From Prescottella agglutinans (GTDB lineage: Bacteria > Actinomycetota > Actinomycetes > Mycobacteriales > Mycobacteriaceae), in NCBI RefSeq assembly GCF_004011865.1, contig NZ_RKLP01000006.1, positions 124,001 through 188,000 on the forward strand: 64,000 nt of DNA. The letters run 5' to 3'. This document shows, piece after piece, positions 25,873 to 38,000 of the stretch; the first letter of the stretch is position 1; each line of letters opens with the position of its first letter. The notes beneath the pieces are model-generated. The model was not told the DNA's origin and searched no databases. It was given only the letters and a program-made list of their open reading frames with translations. Position numbers and translations under genes: made by a program.

Positions 25873-25956
25873 ATGACGAACATCGACGCAATTCCAACCG
25901 CGTCGGACGCACCCGGCGTTCGGACGTGGTGGATCGGCTCGACCGGTCCCGAATGA
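25873..25956 (+). CDS. Putative 27-residue leader ORF upstream of the NRPS gene
   Basis: ATG 25873 to TGA 25954. A TATCGT -10 box (25860-25865) ends 7 nt before the ATG, so the ORF would be the leaderless first cistron of the NRPS transcript. The peptide begins MTNIDAIPTASDAP, contains Trp-Trp and ends GSTGPE. It stops 67 bp before the NRPS start, which itself lacks a ribosome site. It may control translation or transcription of the synthetase, or be a tiny peptide of its own. Nothing resembling MbtH. Confidence 0.42.
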   Translation: MTNIDAIPTASDAPGVRTWWIGSTGPE

Positions 25957-26023
25957 GGCGACGGCGTCGGGCCGATGCCCGAGCGCCGACCACACGGTCC
26001 GCGCAGCGCCGCGATCCACGCTC

Positions 26024-29000
26024 ATGGAGCTACCCTTTCGAGTCGAACCGGCGCCCGGCACGACGGACGCCGGCTCGAGCCTGCCCGAACTGAGCGGCCC
26101 CGCCGCGGGGTACTCGGAGCCGATTCCGCTCACACCCGCGCAGATGGGGCAGTGGTTGGCCCAGCAGCTCGACCCGAGTGTGCCGATGTCGGTGGCGCTG
26201 TACGTCGACATCCGCGACGACGGGAATCGGCTCGACGCCGAATTGCTCTCGCGGGTCGCATCTCGAGCGGCCCGCGAGTTCGGTTCAGGTCTGATTCGTC
26301 TGGTTATGGTGGATTCGCGGCCGCACCAGATCATCGACCCGAGGCTCGACACCACGGTCAGGATGGTCGATCTGCGCGACGAGCCGGACCCCCCGGCGGC
26401 GGCGCACGTGTGGATGCGCAGCGATGTGGCGGCCCCGCTGGATCCGCTGCGTGACCGGCTCGCCGTGTCCGCGCTGCTCCGCATCTCCGACAATCGGTAC
26501 TTCTGGTACTCGCGTACGCATCACATCGTGCTCGACGGTGTCGGTGCCGCAACGGTGCTCTACCGCATGGCGGACCTCTACAACGCGGCGATGGAGGGAC
26601 GCGCGCCGCCGCCCAACCAGGCCCGCGAACTCGAGTCCGTGCACGCCGCGGAGGCCGCGTACGTCGGATCCACGCGGTGGGAGGCGGACCGCGACTACTG
26701 GATCGATCGCACCTCCGGAATGCCGGAGCGGTGCAGTCTGGCCGAACGCTCGGCGCCCGTCCGGGCGCTGAGCCGCGACGTCGGCGGCAGGATCGAACCC
26801 GGCACCGCGGCGGCCCTCGAGTCCGCTCAGGAACGGTACGGCGCGAGTGTGGCCGCGCTGGTCGCGGCATCGGTCGCCGCCTACACCGCCCGCCACACCG
26901 GCACCGACGACATCGTCCTGAGCCTGCCGGTCTCGACCCGCACGACGGCGCTCCTCCGGCGGTCGGGCGGGACGCTGGCGAACGTCGTACCGCTGCGGGT
27001 GACGGTCGGCATCCGGACGACGGTGTCGGAACTCGTGGCGGACGTGACCCGCGCGCTGTCCGGCGCGCTGCGCCACCAGCGCTACCGGCACGAGGATCTG
27101 CGTCGGGACCGCGGCGAACGGGGAACCGGCCGGGGGTTCGCGGGCCCGCTGCTGAACCTGATGATGTTCCCCGACGAGCTGCGCCTCGCCGCGACGCGGA
27201 CGTCGCTCGAGGTGCTCTCCTCCGGACCCATCGAGGATCTGCTCGTCAACGTCTACCGATACGGCCCCGACGGGACGATCCGCCTCGACTTCAAGGCCAA
27301 TCCGCGGCTGTACGACGACGAGACGCTGCGGATCCACTACGGCAGGTTCACGCGGCTGCTGGACGGGTTGCTCACCGCGGAGCCGGACACACCCGTCGGG
27401 GACCTGCCGATCGTCGACGACGTCGAGACGGCCGCGCAACTCGCGTCGTGGAACGTCCCCGGGACGATCGTCGAGCAGACACTGCCGGACCTCGTCGCGC
27501 GCCGGGCCGCGCGCACCCCGGACCGGGTCGCCGTCGTGTCGGACAACCGCAGGCTGACCTACGCCGAGCTGGCTTCGCGCGCGAATCGTCTTGCTCGGCA
27601 ACTGATTGCGTCGGGCGTGGGGCCGGAGTCGGCGGTCGGGGTGGTGTTCGACCGGTCCGAGGAGTTGATCGTCGCGCTGTTGGCGGTCCTCACCGCGGGC
27701 GGCGGCTACGTACCGGTCGAGGCCGGCACGCCCGCGCCGCGCCGCGACTACGTGCTCGCCGACGCCGAGGTGTCCTGTGTGGTCACCACCGGGGCGTTCG
27801 CGAAAGAACTGGACGTGGGCGCCGTCCCGGTCGTCGTCCTCGACGACCCCGACACCCGGGCCGCGCTCGAAGCGTTGTCGCCGGCACCGGTGCCGGATGC
27901 CGAGCGCCTCCGTCCGCTGCGCCCGGAGCACCTCGCGTACACCGTCTACACCTCCGGATCGACCGGGCGGCCCAAGGGGGTGCAGGTGAGCCACCGCAGC
28001 GTGACGGCGCTGCTGGTGAACGCGCACGCGGCGTTCGGGACGACCGCCGACGACGTCTGGACCATGTTCCACTCGTTCGCGTTCGACTTCTCGGTGTGGG
28101 AGATCTGGGGTGCGCTCACCTCGGGCGGCGCCGTCGTCGTGGTCGACCGCGCCACTGCCCGCGCGCCGGACGCGTTCGCCGCGCTGTTGTCGCGCGAGCA
28201 CGTGAGCGTCCTCAACCAGACCCCCGCGGCGTTCCTGCAACTCGTGGACGCCGAGCAGGCGAGCGACCGCCCACTGGCGGATCTGCGGCGGGTGTTCGTC
28301 GGCGGCGACGACTGCGACCAGCGGCGGATGGTGCCGTGGCTCGGGCGGCACGACGACGGGGTGTCCGCTCTGGTGAGTGTCTATGGCATCACCGAGACGA
28401 CGGTCTTCCTCACCGGACTCGCGATGGATCCGGCGTCGGCCGAGTCTCCGGGCAACGTCGTCGGCCGCGGTCTGCCCGGGGTGCGGTTGCATCTCCTCGA
28501 CCGGCGACTGCGCCCGGTCCCGGTCGGCGTGGTCGGCGAGATCTATGCCGGCGGCCCGCAGGTCGCCCGCGGCTACGGACGGCGTCCCGGGCTGACGGCC
28601 GCCCGGTTCGTCGCCGATCCGTTCTCGACCGACGGCGCCCGCCTGTACCGGTCGGGCGACCTCGCCCGGTGGGACGCCGACGGGCGCCTGGTGTTCCTCG
28701 GTCGCAGCGACTTCCAGGTCCAGGTTCGCGGCTTCCGGGTGGAACCGGGCGAGATCGAGTGGGCGCTCGCCCGGTGCCCGGGCGTCGCGCACGCGGTGGT
28801 CGTTCCGCATCGGGCGCCGGGCGAACCGGTGCGACTGGTGGCGTACGTGGTGCCGGAACCGGCGATCGTCCTCGACCCGCAGTCGGTGCGCGCGCACGCC
28901 GGTGGCGTCCTCGCGCCGTACATGATGCCCGCCGCGGTGATGGTGCTCGACCACCTGCCGCTGACCGTCAACGGCAAGGTCGACCGTAAGTCGTTGCCGC

Positions 29001-32000
29001 AGCCGGACTTCGGGGCGTCCATCGGATCGGGGCGGGCGCCGGCCGGTCCGGTCGAGGAAGCGCTCGCCCGCTTGTTCGCGCAGGTGCTCGGCATCGACGC
29101 CGTGACCGCGGAGGAGTCGTTCTTCGCCCTCGGTGGCGATTCGATCATGGCGATCCAACTGGTGTCCCGGGCCCGGGAGGCCGGATTGTCGCTGACGCCG
29201 CACGACGTGTTCGAGCGCCTGTCCGTGGCGGGGCTGGCGGCGGTGGCCACGACGGTCGAGGCGCCCGGCGCGACACTCGAGGAACTGCCCGGCGGCGGGG
29301 TCGGGGCGGTGGCGCCGACACCGATCGTGCGGTGGCTCGTCGAACGTGGTGGGCCGTGGTCGCGGCTGGCGCAGTCGGTCTGCGTCGCGGTGCCGGCCGG
29401 GATCGCGTGGGACCACCTCGTCGGTGCGGTGCAGGCCGTTCTCGATCACCACGACATGCTCCGGGCCCGATTCGTCCCGGACGGTGGGGGATTCGAGGTA
29501 CCCGGGGCGGGATCGGTCGTGGCGACCGACGTGCTCCGTCGGATCGAGCCGAGCGGCGAGGTCGGCCTCACCGGGGCGCTCGGTGCGGCCCGGGACGAAG
29601 CCGCGGACCGACTCGACCCCGAGTCCGGACGCATGGTCCAGGCGGTGTGGTTCGACCTCGGTGCGGACCGCCCGGGCCGCCTCCTGCTGGTGATCCACCA
29701 CCTGGTGGTCGACGGGGTGTCGTGGCGGATCCTGCTGCCGGACCTGGCGGAGGCGTGGCGGCAGGTGGAGTCCGGGCGCCGACCGCGCCTGCCGGCGGTG
29801 GGCACCTCGATGCGCACGTGGGCGCGCGCGCTCGCCGAGTGGGCCGGGCGTGACGTGCCGGAGCGCACCGCCGAGATCCGCTACTGGCAAGGCGTGCTCG
29901 CGGAGGCAGACCCGATCCTCGGGCGACGCGCACTGGACCCGACCGTCGATCTCACCGGCACGCTCGCCAGCATGGTCGTCGACCTTCCCGAGGACGTCGG
30001 CGAGGCGATGTCGACCTCCGTGCCGGAGACGGTGAACGGCGGTGTCGACGACGCCGTCGTCACCGGGCTGGCGCTGGCGCTGGCGCGGTGGCGTCGACGT
30101 CGCGGCACCCCCACCTGCGCCTGCCTCTGCACGCTCGAGGGGCACGGTCGCGAGGAGCAGGTGATCCCCGGCGCGGACGTGTCGCGCACGGTCGGCTGGT
30201 TCACCACCACCCATCCCGTCCGGTTGGACCTGACGGGCGTCGACCTCGACGCCGCGTTCGACGGCGGGCCCGCCGCGGAAGAAGCGCTCAAGCTCGTCAA
30301 GGAACAGTTGCGGGAGGCGCCCGACCACGGCATCGGCTACGGCGCGCTGCGCTACCTCGGCGACGGCGCCGCGATCGGCCGCCTCGGGGATCGGCCCGCA
30401 CCACAGATCAGCGTCAACTATCTCGGCCGGACGGCGGTTGCCGCGGACGGCGACCGGGGGGACTGGCTGCCGGTCGACGAACTGGGCGACCTGGGCGCGA
30501 CCGCCGACCCGTCCCTGCCCGCCGCCGCCGTGCTCGACATCAACCTGATCACCGTCGACACCGAATCCGGGCCGACGCTGCGGGCCTCGTTCGCGTATCC
30601 GACCGGCGTCCTCGACGCGCGCGACGTCGAGGAACTCGCGGACCTGTGGCGGACGGCGTGCCGGGCGCTGGTGACGGCGGCCGCGCGGCCGGGCGCGGGC
30701 GGCCTGACGCCGTCGGATCTGCCGCTGGTGCAGCTGGACCAGGAGGCCGTCGAACAGCTCGAGGCGACGTGTCCGGGGCTGTCCGAGGTCTGGCCGGTGT
30801 CGCCGTTGCAGGCGGGACTGTTGTTCCAGACCGAACTGGCGGGCGACACGGACGACCCGTACCTGGTCCAACTCGTCCTCGACCTCCGCGGCCGTGTCGA
30901 CGGCGATCACATGCGGCGCTCGGTGCAGGCGCTGCTGGACCGGCACGACATCCTCCGGGTCGCGTTCACGACCGGGCCGGACGGCGATCCGCTGCAACTC
31001 GTTCCGCGCCGTGTCGAACTGCCCTGGACCGTGGCGGATCTGCGTGATCCGGCCGAGGTGGGCCGCGTGCTGGACCAGGATCGTGCGCGCCGCTTCGACA
31101 TGGCGACGGCGCCGCTGCTGCGGGCCATGCTGATCCGCACCGGGGACGACGCGTATCGCCTCGTGCTCACCTACCACCACATCCTCGTCGACGGGTGGTC
31201 GGTCCCGCTGCTGGTGCGCGAACTGCTCGCGCTCTACGCCGCCGCGGACGTGCACGACGTGCCGGTGTCGGCGTCCTACGCGAACTACCTGTCGTGGCTC
31301 GGCACGATCGACCGGGCGGCGTCCACGGCGCACTGGGTGGAGGCGCTGGCCGGCGTCGACGAGCCCACCCTGCTCGGACCCCCGGGACACGGCCGCCCGC
31401 TGCCGACCGTGCCGCGCCCCGAGCGACTGCTGCTCACCGAGGCCGAGACGGAGCGGCTCGACGCGGTCGCGCGTGAACGCGGCGTCACCATGAGCACCAT
31501 CGTGCGGGTGGCGTGGGCAATCGTGCTGGGGGCGTGGACGAGACGTGACGACGTGGTGTTCGGTGCGATCGTGTCGGGACGGCCACCGCAGATCGACGGC
31601 ATCGAGGACATGGTCGGGCTGTTCATCAACACCGTCCCGATCCGGGTGGTCCTGCACCCGGCCGAGACGCTCGGCGAACTGCTCGACCGCTGCCACGCCG
31701 ACCAGGCGTCGATGCTCGACCACGAACACGTCGGTCTCGCCGACATCGAACGCGCGACCGGCGCCGCGGCACTGTTCGACACCATCACGGTGTTCGAGTC
31801 GTACCCGGTCGACCGCGGCGGGCTCACCTCCGACACCGACATCGCCGGGATGCGGGTGATCGACGTGGCGGTCCACGATGCGACGCACTACCCGTTGGCG
31901 CTCGCGGCGTCGGTCGACGGCGGACTGCAGATCCGGATCGACTACGCGCCCGCGCTGTTCGACCGGCGCGAGATCGACGCCGTGGCGGATCGTCTCGAGC

Positions 32001-35000
32001 GGGTGCTGCAGGCCATCGCGTCCGACCCGAACCGGACGCTGGCCCGGCTGCGGCTGCTGTCGGACGCCGACTACACCCGGCTCGCCCCGGTGCACGGGCG
32101 GCCCGGCCGACGCCACCGCACCCTGCCGGGCATCCTGGCCGACGCGGCCCGGATCGACCCGGACGCGCCGGCGGTGACGTGCGGCCCGACATCGCTGACC
32201 TATCGGGACCTCGACACCCGCTCGACGCGGTTGGCGCGACTGCTGATCGACGACGGGGTGGGGCCCGAGGAAGTCGTCGCCCTGGGGCTGACCCGTTCGC
32301 TCGACTTCGTGGAGGCCGTCTGGGCGGTCGCCAAGACCGGCGCGGCGTTCGTGCCCGTGGACCCGACGTACCCGCAGGAGCGGATCGAGCACATGCTGGA
32401 CGATTCGGGCGCCCGCGTCGGGCTGACCGTGCACCGGTGGCGGGAGGGTTTGTCCGACAAGGCGTCCTGGCGCGAACTCGACTCCGACGAGTGCGGTACC
32501 GAGTTGGCGGGTATCGCGCCGCGGCCGATCGACGACGCGGACCGCACCGCGTCGCTGCGGATCGACAACCCCGCCTACCTGATCTACACCTCGGGATCGA
32601 CCGGGATCCCGAAGGGCGTCGTCCTCACCCACCGAGGGCTCGCGAACCTCGTTGCCGCGGAACGGGAGAACCTCGCGGTCACCTCCGAGGCGCGGGTCTC
32701 CCAGTTCACGTCGCCGAGCTTCGACGCGTCGGTGTTCGAACTGCTCATGGCGTTCGGGTCCGGCGCCCACCTGGTGATCGCGCCGCCCGACGTGTACGGC
32801 GGCGAGGACCTCGCCCGCCAACTCGCCGACGCGCGGGAGACGCACGCGTTCTTCACGCCCAGCGTCCTGGGGTCGATGCGGCCGGACGGCCTCGAGGGTC
32901 TGCGCTCGCTCGCCGTGGCGGGGGAGCCGTGCCCGCCGGAACTGGTGGGGAGGTGGGCCGCCGGGCGGAGCATGTTCAACGCGTACGGGCCCACCGAGGG
33001 CACGATCATGTCCAACATCGCCGGACCGCTCCTGCCCGACGACCCGATCACCATCGGCGGACCCACCCTGGGGTTCGTGGAACTGGTGCTCGACGCGCGC
33101 CTGCAACCGGTGCCGATCGGGATGCCCGGCGAGTTGTACCTGGGTGGGCCCGCCATCGCACGTGGTTACCACCGCCGCCCGGGACTGACCGCCGAACGGT
33201 TCGTCGCGAGCCCGTTCGTCGCCGCCACCGACCATCCGACCGGGGAGGACGAGGGCACGCTGCCCGGCGACCGGCTGTACCGGACCGGTGACATCGTGCG
33301 GTGGCGCGACGACCTCACGCTGGAGTACCTGGGTCGCAGCGACTTCCAGGTGAAGGTGCGCGGATTCCGCATCGAACTGGGCGAGATCGACGCGGCACTG
33401 GCGGACCATCCGGGGGTGGAGTTCGCGGCCACCCTCGGCCGGACCGCGCCGTCGGGGGAGACCGTGCTCGTCTCGTACGTCCGCCCCGGCGACGACCCGG
33501 CCGTAGAGCCCGAGGAACTGCTCCGCCACCTCGCCGACCGGCTACCTGCGCACATGGTTCCGGCGTTGATCGTGCCGATCGGCGAGGTGCCCCTGACGCC
33601 GTCGGGCAAGCTCGACCAGAAGGCGCTGCCGGCGCCCGACTTCCCCGTCGGCTCGGCGGACGCGGTCGCGTTCTCCCCGATCGAGGGGATCGTCGCCGAG
33701 CACCTGTGCGCGGTACTGGGCGTCGACCGAATCGGGCCGGACGACAGCTTCTTCGACCTCGGGGGCAATTCGCTCATGGCCACCCGGGTCACCCGGCGCC
33801 TCGACGCGGCGCTGGACACCGACCTCGACGTGCGCGCGATCTTCGAGGCCCCCACCGTCCGCGGGCTGGCCGCGCGCGTGCGGGAACGCGGCCCCGGCGG
33901 CGCGCACCGCCCGGTGCTGCGCGCGTACGACCGGCCCGCCGTGTTGCCGCTGTCTTCGGCGCAGCTGCGGATGTGGTCGATCAACCAACTCGACACCGCC
34001 TCGCCCGCCTACAACATCGTCATGGCGGTGCGCCTGCGCGGCGACCTCGACGAGCGGGCGTTGATCGCCGCGGTCGGCGACGTCGTCGCCCGGCACTCGA
34101 CGCTGCGCACGATGTACCCGGTCGTCGACGGCACCCCCGCCCAGCTGATCGTCGACCCCGAACACGGCCCGCGCGCCGAGTCGGTGTCGGTGCTGGCCGC
34201 GGACCTGCCGGGCCACCTGCTGCGGCTGGCGGAGGCGGGATTCGACGTGAGCCGCGAGGTGCCGCTGCGGGCTCGGCTGATGCGGGTGTCCGGCTCCGAG
34301 CACGTCCTGGCGGTCGTCGCCCATCACATCACCGCGGACGGGTTCTCGATGCGCACTCTCGCGCGGGACGTCATGCGCGCGTACGAATCCCGGCGCCGGG
34401 GCCGGGCGCCCGAGTGGGCGCCGCCGGCGGTCGAGTACGTCGACTTCGCGCTGTGGCAGCGTGAGCTGCTCGGCGACCCCGACGATCCGCAATCGCTGTA
34501 CCACGCGCAGCTGGACTACTGGCGCGACGCCCTCGCCGGCATTCCCGACGTCGTCCCGCTGCCGACGGATCGACCGCGTCCGCCCCGGCAGTCCTTCCGC
34601 GGCGCCGCAGTGGGTTTCGACGTCGACGCCGCGATCCACGCACGGCTCGTCGACGTGGCGCGACACGGCAACGCCACGATGTTCATGCTCGCGCACACCG
34701 CGCTGGCCGTGCTCGTCGCGCGGCTGTCGAGTTCCGGAGACGTCGTGATCGGCACCCCGGTGTCCGGGCGCGGCGAGGCCGGGCTCGACGACGTGGTCGG
34801 CATGTTCGTCGGCACCCTCGTGCTGCGGACGCCGGTGGATCCGGGCGCGGGGTTCGGGGACCTGCTGACGGTGGTGCGGGAGGCGGACCTCGCGGCGTTC
34901 GCCCGCACCGACCTGCCGTTCGAGCGGCTGGTCGACGAACTGGCACCCGCCCGCTCGACGTCGTACGCGCCGCTGTTCCAGGTGCTCGTCGAGTACCGCA

Positions 35001-38000
35001 CCGACATGTCCGGCTACCTGCAGCTGCCCGGGCTCGAGGTCGAGCCGCTCGAGTACGACCTCGCCGTCTCGAAGTTCGACCTGCAGCTGAGTGTGACGGA
35101 ATCCTTCACGCCGGACGGAGCTCCCGGCGGGATGCGTTTCGACCTCACCTACGCCACCGACCTGTGGGACGAGCCGACGGTCCGCGGATTCGCCGAGCGG
35201 CTGCGCCGGATCCTGGTTGCCTCCGCTACGGACCCGCACGGCCCGGTGGGGGACATCGGGCTGCTCACCGCCGCCGATCGTGCGGCACTCGAGGTCGGCG
35301 GCCCGGACGAGGCCGGCGCGCCGGAGGGGACACTCGCGGACGTGTTCGGCCGCGCCGTCGCGGCACATCCCGACGAGGTCGCCGTCGTCCACGGGACGGA
35401 CCGGCTGACGTACGCGGAGTTGGCCGCCCGGTCGAGCCGGCTCGCGCGGGCCCTGGCCGTCCGCGGCGCCGGACCCGACTCCGTGGTGGCGGTGGCGCTG
35501 CCGCGATCGACCGACACGATCGTCGCGATCGTCGCGGCCACCCTCGCCGGCGCCGCCTACTTCCCGGTGGACCTCGGCTGGCCGGCCGAGCGCATCGCGC
35601 TGGTGCTCGGCGAGGCCGCGCCGGCATGCGTGCTGACGACCGTCGACTCCGTCGACGCGCTCGGCGGGCCCGCGGCCCCGATCGTGCTCCTCGACGACGC
35701 AGGCTTCCGCGGCGAGCTGGGTGCGGCGTCCGCGGACATGCCCACCGATGCGGATCGCGTCGCGCCGCTGCACCCGGACAACACCGCGTACGTCATCTAC
35801 ACGTCGGGCTCCACCGGGCGGCCCAAGGGCGTGCAGGTGTCGCATCGCAGCGTGGTGTCGTTGCTGGTGAACGCGCACACGGTCTTCGACCTCCGCGCCA
35901 CCGACACCTGGACGATGTTCCACTCCTTCGCGTTCGACGTCTCGGTGTGGGAGGTGTGGGGTCCCCTCTCGGACGGTGCGACGACGGTGATCGTCGATCC
36001 GGAGGTCGCGCGATCCCCCGACGACTTCGTCGACCTGCTGCACCGCGAGGCCGTCACCGTGCTCAACCAGACGCCCGCGTCGTTCTACCAGCTGGTCGGG
36101 GCGCAGCACACCGCGGACCTCCCGCTGCGGTACGTGTTCGTCGGCGGTGAGGAACTCGCGCGCGAACAGGTTGCCCGCTGGTACGACCGTCGGTCGCCGG
36201 ACCACGCGCCGGTCTTCGAGATGTACGGCGTCACCGAGGCCACCGTCATCGACAGCTCCGCCGCGCTCACCGCCGACACCCTCACGGAGACGGTCGCCGG
36301 TGGGATCGGCCACCCCCTGCCCGGTGTCCGCGTGCACGTCCTCGACACCCGCCTGCACCCCGTCCCGGTCGGTGTCGTCGGCGACATCTACCTCGCCGGC
36401 GTCGAGGTGGCGCGCGGGTACCTCGGCCGGCCGGGCCTCACCGCGTCCCGGTTCGTGGCCGAGATCGGCGGCACCGGCCGGCGGATGTACCGCACGGGGG
36501 ATCTCGGCCGACGCGGCACCGACGGGAGGCTGGAACTGCTGGGCCGCAGCGACTTCCAGGTCCAGGTCCGCGGCTTCCGGGTCGAACTCGGTGAGATCGA
36601 GTCCGCGCTGCTGCGGTGCGACGGTGTCGAGCAGGCCGTCGTCGTTTCGCAGCGCGGCGAGCGCGGCGCGGACGACCGGCTGATCGGGTACGTGGTGCCG
36701 ACCGCCGGACGTACGCTCGACCCGCTGGACGTTCGTGACGGCGTCGACCGGATGCTGCCGTCGTACATGGTGCCCGCGGCCGTGGTGATACTCGACGAAC
36801 TGCCCGTGACCGCGAACGGCAAGGTGGACCGCAAGGCGCTTCCGGAACCGGATTTCGCGGCGTTCTCGGGGCGGGGCCGAAGCCCTACCGGCGCGGTCGA
36901 GGAACAACTCGCCGGCCTGTTCGCCGGGGTCCTCGGCGTGCCCACTGTCGCGGCGGACGAATCGTTCTTCGCCCTCGGTGGAGACTCGATCATGGTGATC
37001 CAGTTGGTGTCTCGGGCGCGCGACGCCGGGATCGCGTTCGCACCGCAGGACGTGTTCGAGCACCCGACCGTCGAGCGTCTCGCCGTGGTGGCCGCCGGCG
37101 GGGCGGACCAGGGTCGCCCCGCGGTGCTCGACGAGATCGACGGTGGCGGGATCGGACCCGTCGAACCGACGCCGATAGTCCGCTGGCTGGCCGGTCGCCC
37201 CGGCGCGTGGGATCGCTTCTCGCAGTCGCTCACCGTGACGATTCCCGCGGAGATGTCCGGTGCGCAGTTGATCGCCGCGCTGCAGGCGGTGCTCGATCGG
37301 CACGACATGCTGCGGTCGGTCCGGGTCGGATCGGGTTCGGGTATGCGTCTGGTGGTGCCCGATCCCGGCGCCGTGGACGCGGCCACCCGCGTGCGCCGTG
37401 TCGACTGCTCCCAGGTCCCGGACGAGGCCGACGTCGACGCGGTCGCCGCATGGGAGCGGGCGGCGTCGGTGAGCCGACTCGATCCCGCGGCCGGGGTGAT
37501 GGTCCAGGTGGCGTGGTGCGACGCCGGACCCGGGCGCGCCGGGAGGCTCGCGGTGGCGATCCATCACCTCGCGGTCGACGGCGTGTCGTGGCGGATCCTG
37601 CTCTCGGACCTGGTGTCGGCGTGCGAACGCGTGCGCCGCGGCGAGACGCCGGACCTGCCCGGCGTCGGCACATCGATGCGGACGTGGGCGCACGGGTTGC
37701 GCGCGGCCGCGGAATCTCCGGACGTCGTCGCCGAACTGCCTTGGTGGACGGACACCTTGGTGCCCGCCGATCCGGTGCTCGGCGCGCGACGGTTCGATCC
37801 CGACGTCGACGTCACCGCCGAACAGGTGGCCGTGCGGATCCCCGCCGACGTCACGCAGGGCCTCCTGGCGCGACTGCCCGCGGCGTTCCGGGCGACCCCC
37901 GCCGATGTGGTGCTGTGCGCGACCGCGATGGCGGCAACCTGCTGGGAGCGGTGGAGCACCGGGCGTTCGAGCATCGTGGTGTCCGTCGAGGGACACGGCC

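Noticed and set aside
26285-33529. Antisense open frame of 2414 codons opposite the NRPS
   Set aside because: It mirrors the GC-rich third codon positions of the NRPS; the translation is Arg/Gly/Pro/Val-rich without any domain.
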